DNA of 64,000 nucleotides from Sulfolobales archaeon (GTDB taxonomy: Archaea; Thermoproteota; Thermoprotei_A; Sulfolobales; AG1), in assembly GCA_038881635.1 (NCBI GenBank), contig JAVZPJ010000005.1, forward strand, positions 82,335 to 146,334, read 5' to 3'. Position 1 is the first letter of the stretch; the number at the start of each line of letters is the position of its first letter. This document shows positions 53,718 to 61,617 of this stretch, piece after piece. Below the pieces are notes generated by a model. The model was not told where the DNA came from. It searched no databases and saw only the letters and a program-made list of their open reading frames with translations. The translations under genes were made by a program, and so were the position numbers.

Positions 53718-55334
53718 CTAAGGGATATTTACCGTGTACTCAAGTATCGGGACATAGTCTTTAAATCTATCTTTGTCATAAGGATGCGATATGCCGATGG
53801 TATTCTTAGCGAATATTGCTATTGTATAGATCCCTTTCTCTTTTGGCATCCACGTAAATTCAATGCAAAAGTTATCTCCCTGTTGAACCCATTTTGATGC
53901 TACAATGGTTTCTATGCCAGGGTAGTACTTGTTGGGCGATGGAACGACAACAGCCACTGGATTTCCAAGTGAGTAGCTTCCGCAGGTGGCGTTAGCCGTT
54001 GTGCACAAAGATCGGATGTTGAGCGTAAGCCATGATAGAAAGCCATTCTCCACGTACTTATATATAAGCACCTGTGTAATCTCGGAGCCGTTCAGCAGAA
54101 GTCTTCCACATGCTCTAAATATATTGTTGATATACGAGGGGGGATCTGACCAGAAGACCCAGACTTTGTTCATCTGCAGAACAATTATAAAGATCCCCTT
54201 ACCCCAAGCCACCCCTATATCGACGTAATTATTGGTGGGATCAAGGAGAGAATCCCTGTGACCCCAGAAGCTTGATGCGTCATTATACACCATTTCATTC
54301 AGGATATCTAAAGCATAATTCATAGCATCGCTAGCATATATGTCAGCTGGCCTTAGAGGAGGAAAAAGGCACTTACCAACATAGCCAATGTTCTCCTCCA
54401 TAGCATAAGCCCCTCCCAATAATGTATAATAGTAGGTAGTCGGAACTCTATTCAAATCACAGTGACCGTAATAAGCATTTCTAACCATGTCATCGGCCCG
54501 GTACTGCGCTATAGACAAGTTCAATAATTGCACGGGAGGTAGATTGTATGCAGCGCGGATCTTATTCAGCTCGTTTAGTACATTCAACTTGATGTCCAGG
54601 AGAGTAGGCGTTCTCCATACATTGCTCAACTCGCTTACTAAGAATCGACCAGCTGTGTCTATACAGTTCTTAACCGGCTCTATACCGGAGGCATAAGATA
54701 TTAATATTGCTAGAATAATTAATGACATAAATGCTGCTACCTTAAGCCTGCTAACTCCTCTTTTCTTTGCAAGATATCCAAACCCTTGCTGAGCAACCTC
54801 TGGCTTGGATCTAGACACTTCAACCTTTATTTCTCGTTCACTAGGTTCTAGAGTCTTCTCTTCCTTTTCTCTGACTGGTTTTTGTTCAGATACAATGAAT
54901 GGTTTTGTGAGGCTTTGTGTAGTTTTTTCCTTCTCCAGCTCGGACATGCTTGGTCTAATGAGATCCAGCTCTATGCTGGTTGGAGGGAGTCTTGATAGAT
55001 AGCTATATATTAAGGGTAAGTATGGATACAGCTTTTTATGCCTAGGATCTATTGAAACCAACCGCTTGACGTCATCAGCATATTTAGCCAGAGGTCTAAG
55101 AGCCTCTGATATCTCAGCACATGCGAGAACTCTTGTCAAGAGATCATTGGCATTCACTTTAAAAATCGATGCCGTATCCTCTAACATAGATACCAGGGTT
55201 CCAAATTTCACGAGAAAACCGTCAACGGATCTAGTGTAGCTAGACTCTTTCACGAAGTTGAGAATAGCTGGCTGCATAAATATTATGATCACATCGTTTA
55301 TGGAATCATCAAGACAGTGTATTACGTTATTCAT
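53718..55334 (-). CDS. membrane-anchored CAP/SCP-domain extracellular protein
   Basis: A 538-residue protein with one membrane helix at 198-216 (LKVAAFMSLIILAILISYASG). The 195 residues before it are mainly helical and charged with no signal peptide, so they probably stay in the cytoplasm. Outside lies a CAP (SCP/PR1-like) domain at about 248-395: LNVLNELNKIRAAYNLPPVQLLNLSIAQYRADDM, with likely cavity residues His291 (YYGHCD), Glu313/314 (EENIG) and His359 (WGHRD). A beta-rich C-terminal domain (about 410-538) follows. CAP domains are often proteolytic-like or lipid-binding; the role here is unknown. Some CGC/CGG Arg codons, rare in the core genes, are used. Confidence 0.82.
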   Translation of the reverse strand: MNNVIHCLDDSINDVIIIFMQPAILNFVKESSYTRSVDGFLVKFGTLVSMLEDTASIFKVNANDLLTRVLACAEISEALRPLAKYADDVKRLVSIDPRHKKLYPYLPLIYSYLSRLPPTSIELDLIRPSMSELEKEKTTQSLTKPFIVSEQKPVREKEEKTLEPSEREIKVEVSRSKPEVAQQGFGYLAKKRGVSRLKVAAFMSLIILAILISYASGIEPVKNCIDTAGRFLVSELSNVWRTPTLLDIKLNVLNELNKIRAAYNLPPVQLLNLSIAQYRADDMVRNAYYGHCDLNRVPTTYYYTLLGGAYAMEENIGYVGKCLFPPLRPADIYASDAMNYALDILNEMVYNDASSFWGHRDSLLDPTNNYVDIGVAWGKGIFIIVLQMNKVWVFWSDPPSYINNIFRACGRLLLNGSEITQVLIYKYVENGFLSWLTLNIRSLCTTANATCGSYSLGNPVAVVVPSPNKYYPGIETIVASKWVQQGDNFCIEFTWMPKEKGIYTIAIFAKNTIGISHPYDKDRFKDYVPILEYTVNIP

Positions 55335-55842
55335 TTTAAAACCCCTGCGTACTAACTTATATATTAAATAATATTAGTTATTAAAAAATTTAACAGGATC
55401 GTGACCGCCATAAATATTCACCTAGTAGAATCATCATCGTGAAAATAATCGATATAGCAATAACAATTGTTGCATCTCAGTGGTATTACTCCAGTTGCAG
55501 GAGAGACGTCAGAGTCTACAACTACTTTGTGCCATATTTTTAAGGTTTGTGCTGATGAATGTAAGCTCCGTGCGTTGGATCCGAAGAATGCTTATGCCCC
55601 TGCGTAGAATGGCTAGTAGCCACAGCAAACCACAGGCAAGATATGGTAGTAGGATTCATATCAGGAGCAGTGGAGAGCGAAGATATGCTTCAACTCAGAT
55701 GAAGAAAAATAGCATATCTTAGTATGAGGTCTCTAAGAAAACAGGCCTCTACAACCAACGTGGCGGGAGAGATGAGCTGACAACACTTAGATTGGAATAA
55801 GCTATAGAGAATAATCTTTTGAAAAAAGCTTTATATATCATT
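55335..55842. other. 508-bp region without an intact gene; possible decayed coding sequence
   Basis: Between the CAP gene start and the next minus-strand gene. The start-proximal part is AT-rich and carries the CAP gene promoter (TTAATATATAAG on the minus strand). Between about 55440 and 55720 composition is more balanced and all three plus frames have short open stretches, one containing CHIFKVCADECKLRALDPKNAYAPA before a stop. This looks like eroded coding DNA, but I cannot match it to a family. Confidence 0.35.
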
Positions 55843-56433
55843 TTATGTTATTTCTAATAGCTCATAAGTCAATTCGGATGTCTTAGTTTCCATCATGAAG
55901 TATACGCATAGTGTATAGCCCTTATAATGAGACACCCATATATCCGCTTTGGTTATATTAGCAAAGTCTGGATTGTTGGGGTTAGGTGTGAACACATATT
56001 TATCAACGTTTAAGGTAGTGTTTCCGTAGGATATTGAGGCTGATGATACGTGAGTTAATGAACCTATTTCTGGAGGTGTGTAAGGCCATAGTATCATTGC
56101 AGTCAAGAATTGATGGGGGATGATGAAGAAGCTCATAAACGAGCCTACGATCTGTGCTACAGCATGTTCTACCATATATGGTGGTATTTCTTTCCCGTTG
56201 ATCATTATCCTAGGCGTAATTCCAGTCTGTTTTGGAAGCCATATAATGACTGTTGTGCTACCGCTTTCTTCTTCAACTATAAATTCTATCCTCGTGTACT
56301 CCACACTTCCTACTACTTCAATTCCTTTATTGTAGTAATAGAAGAGCTCTATCTTAGATTCATTGTCAATGCGGTCGTAATCTCTAATTACGTGTAAATA
56401 GCAGAAACTATTCAAAGCATATGTTATAATCAT
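55843..56433 (-). CDS. hypothetical protein
   Basis: A 196-residue protein, unrecognised. The first 85 residues are strand-rich and end in TTVIIWLPKQTG; a hydrophobic helix (IVGSFMSFFIIPHQFLTAMILW, about 95-116) follows, then more beta structure with potential N-glycosylation sites (NTT, NIT). It has no evident signal peptide, so it may be a fragment of a longer exported protein or may start further upstream in a lost frame. It lies in the same minus-strand series as the CAP and subtilase genes. Confidence 0.5.
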   Translation of the reverse strand: MIITYALNSFCYLHVIRDYDRIDNESKIELFYYYNKGIEVVGSVEYTRIEFIVEEESGSTTVIIWLPKQTGITPRIMINGKEIPPYMVEHAVAQIVGSFMSFFIIPHQFLTAMILWPYTPPEIGSLTHVSSASISYGNTTLNVDKYVFTPNPNNPDFANITKADIWVSHYKGYTLCVYFMMETKTSELTYELLEIT

Positions 56434-56582
56434 AGAACTTCTCTAGAAGCTCTTTCTATTTCTCTTCAACACTACATTATTACATCCTGCTAGTTTTTAA
56501 CAAAGCAGGTCCAACCCAACTAAAATCTAACCTCTATTCTTTGCTACTATTTTTAGAATGAATCCACTAAAAGCACATCTTT

Positions 56583-56606
56583 CTTTCAGTCTTTTCTTAT
56601 TGCTTC
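56583..56606 (+). repeat. 24-nt repeat, exact copy B
   Basis: Begins CTTTCAGTC and ends TTGCTTC; identical over all 24 nt to copy D at the end of the window. Read on the minus strand it begins GAAGCAATAAG and ends CTGAAAG, the style of crenarchaeal CRISPR repeats. Confidence 0.85.
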
Positions 56607-56658
56607 TAATTCCAGTTGCTGAAAATATGAGTTCTAGTTGTAATTGTTTTCACTTCTG

Positions 56659-56702
56659 CTGACTTTATTCTTGTAGGAAACAGATCTTTCTGTAGAAGTC
56701 AG
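56659..56702. repeat. nested palindrome between copies B and B-prime
   Basis: CTGACTT at 56659 pairs with AAGTCAG at 56696; inside it ACAGA pairs with TCTGT. This gives a nested hairpin roughly midway between the two repeat copies. Confidence 0.6.
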
Positions 56703-56749
56703 TTTGTGAGTAAATTGAGCGAGTAATATAACCGGTTTTTCCCGATGGA

Positions 56750-56772
56750 GAAGCAGAAGGAAAAACTGAAAG
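56750..56772 (-). repeat. repeat, diverged inverted copy B-prime (23 nt)
   Basis: On the plus strand GAAGCAGAAGG through CTGAAAG: the first six and last seven bases equal the inverted repeat, with one base missing in the middle. It lies 48 nt beyond the subtilase stop on that gene's strand. Confidence 0.55.
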
Positions 56773-56820
56773 GAAAGAGGTTTAAAAAGATTTGAAGTTG
56801 TGAGGGGAAAAATGAGAGGG

Positions 56821-59800
56821 TTATCCCAGCCATAACCATTGAGTTCCGCTAATTATCCAGTCTTCGAAGACGTATGTTGCGTCGTAGAGATAGGCGTTGC
56901 CGAGATAGCGGTAGTATACTGGGAGACCTGAGCTGGTTGGCATGTAGAATGCTATTAGTAGGGATATGTCTGCTCTATATGGATAGTTGTAGTTGGTGAA
57001 ATTCACTGTGAATGTTAGTGTTGTTCCAGCAGGAATTATGCCGTAGTAGTAGCTTGGAGTCACGCTAGCACTCCAACTGCTATACACAAGTAGTGGGAAG
57101 GATGGATAATCTACAAACGCCCAATACATCGTTGCTTCATATGGTATCTTTATCATGTAGCTAACTGCTCCTCTAGGTCCTAGCACGCTATTGGGAAGAC
57201 CTGATATAGTTAGAGGGGTGACTGATACTACAAACCTCTCCAGATTTGTAGCTCCATCGAAGAGCCCGGTTCTAACCACGAGAGTGTATACACCTGTGTT
57301 CGGCTTTGCAGTTGGATATTCAAAGTATCTATATCTAGTGCTTGGGAAGGTTATTGCTGAGAGATTCTTTCCAGCATTTCCTCCTGTAGCCATCCATAGG
57401 AATCTACCACTTCCAATATACTCGTGATAGGATACAGATTCTCCGTAAAAGCCGCCGGCAAACTGTCCATCAGGTCCGAGTGCGTAGGTTATCAAGCTTG
57501 TGTTGCTGTATGTCCAGGATACTTTAAACTCGAAAGTAGCTATGCTTGGAGAGTTCACATTCACATAGAAATACCTCCAGTCTCCTGCTTCATATCTCCA
57601 TAGCCAGTCATTATCTCCTCTTATATGTGATGGGCTTAGCATTAGACTTGTATCAATTGTCGGGTTCAGGTATAGAGTTCCGCTTAAGGGCATGTCTACG
57701 TATACTGTATAGCTCATGGGAATCATGTACGTTCTAGCAGTTCCATCGGCGAATGTCGCTCTAACTCTTATAAATGATTGATAAGTTGTTGGAGGGAGGG
57801 AGGATGCGAATATGGTTCCAGTGATATTCACAGATCTTCCGGGGAGAAGTGTCATTGTTAATGCAGGGAGGGATACGGCTGGATCTTTTACAAGCATGTA
57901 TTGAGATACTGTTAGAGTTGCCGGGAAGTTAACTAGAGAAGCGTTACTATAGTCTCTATATATGAATACTCTGAGAGCAAGCTTAGCATTCGGACCGAAC
58001 TGAGCTATGAGCTGTCTCGGATTGCTTATCTCTATCGAATTATAGTTAGAAGTTGCATATCCTACGTTTATGAATGCCAGCTCTCCTCTATCAGGAACTC
58101 CATTACCGTTTGTATCGTTTATCCATACATAGGCGTATATTCTAACTTCGAAGTCTGGGTTGTAGTCGTTGTCGTTATCTAGAAGTCTGAAGGGAGCGTT
58201 AACCTCGGCTAGGAGGATACTTGTTGCGGTACTTATATTTTGAGGAGGTATGATTATCCATTGGCTTGAAATAGTCTGAGATGATGAGATGTTGAACCTT
58301 AACTGATATGTTGCAGGTGGGAGAATAGTCTTCATTGTATAAGCTCCATCTATGGTGAAGGTGGCGGAAACCGATGTGGGGTTTTGAATTGTGAATACAA
58401 AGCTCTTGCTCCTCCATGAGGGTACGTCGGGCACGTACACTCCATAGTAGTTCTGCGCTGAGAAGCTGGTTGGCAGTGATGGATTCTGAACCTGAAGGAA
58501 TGAGCCATACCAATACATGAAATATGCTGGGATGTAATCTCTGAAGCTCCAGTACCACATGTTGCTCATCTTCAAAGCGCTTAGAGCGTACTCGCTCTGT
58601 GAGGTTATTATCAGCTCATTCGATAGTCCTAGGACGTATTGTATTGCGCGTGTCACGTTAACTCTTCCTGCTCCCTGGTCGTATGGCATGTATCCGAGGT
58701 TGTCTGCTGTATTCATTAGAATCTGCTTAAGGATAGATGGAGGGAGGGTATCTGCTGCAGATCCTATCTTCTGTCTTAAAGCTTCTAGGAGGAGTGCTGC
58801 AGATCCTGCTGTTAGTGGGGTTGCATAGCTGGTTCCTCCGAATATAGTGTAGTATATTGGTATTGGAGCTGCGGTCTGACCCCATGCTCCAACATTAACT
58901 ATATCAGGCTTCAGATACCCTGCTGGAACAGGTCCTCTTGCTGACCACATTATTATGTTATCCTGGGTATACCCTCCATAACCATATAGATCCATATATA
59001 CTTTCCAGAGAGTTGATGCTCCAACTGTTAGTGCTCCTACAGCAGATCCGGGAGAGGTGACGGTTCCGAAGCCTGGACCGCCGTTTCCAGCTGCTTGAAC
59101 AACTAGGATACCTGGGTATGAGGGGTCTAGAAAGCCGGGAGTTGTTATCGCGTTTATGAACATGGATTCTAAGTCATAGCCGAAGCCTGATATGTCGTAT
59201 ATGAAACTGCTGATACCCCAGCTATTGCTTATTATATCAGCTCTCTTTGCTCCGGTATACACTAGATTTCCACTGCTATCAACATCGAAACCTGCTGCCC
59301 ATAGCATGCCTATCTCTACATCTCCTAGCCATAGTGCTTTAACTCCGATTATTGATGCATCTCTTGCTATTCCATTGATCAAGCCGTCTCCAGCTGCTGC
59401 TGAAGCACATGATGTTCCATGTCCGTGGAAGTCGTAGAATAGACTAATGTAGCTGCCTCTTAGATCCCAGCCTGGGAAGAAAGCTCCGGGATATGAGAAC
59501 TGCCACAATATGTCATAGAAGAATCCTCCTGCAACGCCAAGACTCATATCTAGCTGAGGAGAGTAGAGTATTCTGTTCCCATCATATGTTGCCACCATGT
59601 CTTCGCTATCTCCAAACACACCATCATCATTTGCGTCGACGACGAGTAGAGTATAGTTTCCTGGGGTGTCAGGATCGGAGAGTAGAATGCCTACACTTAC
59701 AAGTCCGCTAACAGTAAATGCGAGAGTCATGCCAAATTTATAGACTCCGCTTGCTGATGGTATGTTTCCAACATAGTAGGAGGAGTGGGTTGGGTGCACG

Positions 59801-60624
59801 GTCTCGGGGTAGGAGATTAGAACGGTGAAATTATATGATCCTACATCAATGTATCCGGTACTATTTGGAGTGAATGACTGGAGTAGTATCACTTGGGATT
59901 CGTCGGCGTCGAGAACTAGAGGTTCTCTGATTATCTCTTGGGTTCCATGGATTGTTCTATATGTTCCTGTATAGTATAGTAGCTTGCTCTGAAGATCTGG
60001 ATGAGCATAGTCAACACCGGTGTCAACGATAGCAATCCTCACACCTTTTCCAGTGATTCCATATGAAGATTCAACATAGCTTGCTCCTATGAGATTTCTC
60101 ACATCATTTGTATTAGGCAGAATGGTTTTATTGAAATTAATGCTCAGCTCATCTGGTGGTTCTAGTGTTTTTGGTTGGAATGATGGTAGTGGTTTTACAG
60201 CTATTCGTGATATGTGCTGGAGCTCGATGCCTGATAACCTGTCTGCGAGGAGTTTTGAAGGTCCTATAAGTCTGAGCACATAGTATCCGTTCTCCAACTT
60301 CACCGGTCTGCCGAAGAGTATTGGCACAGTTACTCCATGGAATGAGAATGTTGTTAAGTTAAGCTGTGAAACTATTCTTGATAGCTGATCCTGTGATATG
60401 TCTGGCTGAAGCATTACTATTACATTAACAATCTCACCTCCCATCTGTTCTAGAGAAGATAATTGTTTTGCTACAGCTCCAGAATAGTACTGCAAACTAC
60501 CCGAACTACTATTATACGCATAAACACCTACTGGAGCCGCCAGCAAAGCTGCTAGAAAGCTGGAGAGAAAAACCATTATCATCAGAAGAAGCGATAACAT
60601 CTTAAAAACCTTAAATCCACCCAT
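56821..60624 (-). CDS. secreted pyrolysin-like subtilase (S8 family)
   Basis: A large extracellular serine protease, 1267 aa. A signal peptide (MGGFKVFKMLSLLLMIMVF...) is followed by a propeptide region (about 40-170). The catalytic triad is Asp201 (AIVDTGVDYAHP), His402 (FHGHGTSCAS) and Ser599 (GGTSYATPLTAG), with the oxyanion Asn in VQAAGNGGPG. The long insert between Asp and His is typical of pyrolysin-type enzymes. About 600 residues of beta-rich C-terminal domains follow, ending WIISGTQWLWLG without a membrane anchor. Probably degrades external protein for nutrition. GGTG lies 6 nt before the ATG, with CTTAAATACC further upstream as promoter. Confidence 0.93.
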   Translation of the reverse strand: MGGFKVFKMLSLLLMIMVFLSSFLAALLAAPVGVYAYNSSSGSLQYYSGAVAKQLSSLEQMGGEIVNVIVMLQPDISQDQLSRIVSQLNLTTFSFHGVTVPILFGRPVKLENGYYVLRLIGPSKLLADRLSGIELQHISRIAVKPLPSFQPKTLEPPDELSINFNKTILPNTNDVRNLIGASYVESSYGITGKGVRIAIVDTGVDYAHPDLQSKLLYYTGTYRTIHGTQEIIREPLVLDADESQVILLQSFTPNSTGYIDVGSYNFTVLISYPETVHPTHSSYYVGNIPSASGVYKFGMTLAFTVSGLVSVGILLSDPDTPGNYTLLVVDANDDGVFGDSEDMVATYDGNRILYSPQLDMSLGVAGGFFYDILWQFSYPGAFFPGWDLRGSYISLFYDFHGHGTSCASAAAGDGLINGIARDASIIGVKALWLGDVEIGMLWAAGFDVDSSGNLVYTGAKRADIISNSWGISSFIYDISGFGYDLESMFINAITTPGFLDPSYPGILVVQAAGNGGPGFGTVTSPGSAVGALTVGASTLWKVYMDLYGYGGYTQDNIIMWSARGPVPAGYLKPDIVNVGAWGQTAAPIPIYYTIFGGTSYATPLTAGSAALLLEALRQKIGSAADTLPPSILKQILMNTADNLGYMPYDQGAGRVNVTRAIQYVLGLSNELIITSQSEYALSALKMSNMWYWSFRDYIPAYFMYWYGSFLQVQNPSLPTSFSAQNYYGVYVPDVPSWRSKSFVFTIQNPTSVSATFTIDGAYTMKTILPPATYQLRFNISSSQTISSQWIIIPPQNISTATSILLAEVNAPFRLLDNDNDYNPDFEVRIYAYVWINDTNGNGVPDRGELAFINVGYATSNYNSIEISNPRQLIAQFGPNAKLALRVFIYRDYSNASLVNFPATLTVSQYMLVKDPAVSLPALTMTLLPGRSVNITGTIFASSLPPTTYQSFIRVRATFADGTARTYMIPMSYTVYVDMPLSGTLYLNPTIDTSLMLSPSHIRGDNDWLWRYEAGDWRYFYVNVNSPSIATFEFKVSWTYSNTSLITYALGPDGQFAGGFYGESVSYHEYIGSGRFLWMATGGNAGKNLSAITFPSTRYRYFEYPTAKPNTGVYTLVVRTGLFDGATNLERFVVSVTPLTISGLPNSVLGPRGAVSYMIKIPYEATMYWAFVDYPSFPLLVYSSWSASVTPSYYYGIIPAGTTLTFTVNFTNYNYPYRADISLLIAFYMPTSSGLPVYYRYLGNAYLYDATYVFEDWIISGTQWLWLG

Positions 60625-60952
60625 TAGCTACACCAAAATATATCTCACTCCAAGGTATTTAAGTATTAATCCTAAAAGAAAAACACAGTACAACACAAAG
60701 ATAAAAAATATAAACATTTTCTACCCTAGAAACCTTTTCTTTCAGTCTTTTCTCACCGCTTCACTCAGCTAGCATACTTATCTCTATATATTTTAGCTCT
60801 AGCTATAAGATACATCTAAAGATAGCATAGAGAATACCAGCTCTACATCAGTTCACGTCTTCGATCCACATGTTTTAAAAATGTTTTGTGCCATGCTTTG
60901 GCTTTATAGAAATATATAGACTCAGCTTCTTACTCTTAGTTGGAGGTGTTTA
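60625..60952. other. 328-bp divergent intergenic region
   Basis: Contains the promoters of the subtilase (minus) and of the two-TM protein gene (plus), and the 24-nt repeat copy C. No gene is seen. Confidence 0.5.
60739..60762 (+). repeat. 24-nt repeat, diverged copy C
   Basis: Begins CTTTCAGTC and ends CGCTTC; 21 of 24 positions match copies B and D (changes at positions 16, 18 and 19). No inverted partner is visible nearby. Confidence 0.7.
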
Positions 60953-61417
60953 ATGACTTCAATAGCTGGAGGTTTTCTCGTAGGATTCGGACTCTGCTTA
61001 CTCCTAGTAAGTTTTGGAGCCTCAATAGTCTTAGACCAGTATCACACTCAACTCATAGAGTGGAGAAGTAAAGTTGAAGAGACATATAACAACACACATT
61101 CTCGAGATTATCTAATTACAATGGAGGCTCTGGCTGCATTGTCGCCATACGCGACTCAAATAGCAGACACGTTATCACTGGTTGGACTAGAACCGCTCGC
61201 TAACTATACCAGGCAGATTCCAAGAGCTGCTACTCTCATGGAGCAGGCTTACAATTTAAGTGAGGCCGCATACTACACTATGCAAAACACTCTAAAAAAC
61301 ATTGGGATGGTATCAACATACTTGCAGTATGGTATGATCTCTGGCCTCCTCCTGATAGTAGTAGGCGTGATCCTTATAGTAAGAGCGAGAAAAAGATCGT
61401 CAAGAACCAAGGAGTAA
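60953..61417 (+). CDS. small two-transmembrane-helix protein
   Basis: A 154-residue protein with an N-terminal membrane helix (AGGFLVGFGLCLLLVSFGASIVL, about 6-28), an extracellular helical segment with glycosylation-type Asn sites (NNT, NYT, NLS), and a C-terminal helix (YGMISGLLLIVVGVILIV) followed by the basic tail RARKRSSRTKE. Both ends should face the cytoplasm. Function unknown. GGAGGTG stands 5 nt before the ATG. The next gene is another surface protein. Confidence 0.72.
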   Translation: MTSIAGGFLVGFGLCLLLVSFGASIVLDQYHTQLIEWRSKVEETYNNTHSRDYLITMEALAALSPYATQIADTLSLVGLEPLANYTRQIPRAATLMEQAYNLSEAAYYTMQNTLKNIGMVSTYLQYGMISGLLLIVVGVILIVRARKRSSRTKE

Positions 61418-61617
61418 CAAACGATGCCGAGAACCTGAGACCTCCTCCTAACATTTCAGATCTTCAGAATATCCTCGAAAACCCTTGCCAACGATATAGT
61501 AGGCATTCACGCCTTCTGCTTCTTCAATAATTAAACGACCCATCATCAACATTATCAAGATCTCTGAAGAAGATATTTTTAATTTTCTTAAATAAATCAA
61601 ATATGTTAGGGATTTGA

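Larger units (their letters stand above)
56434..56820. other. 387-bp intergenic region with repeat copies B and B-prime
   Basis: No gene. It contains the exact 24-nt repeat B, a nested palindrome and the diverged inverted copy B-prime, described separately. Confidence 0.6.
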
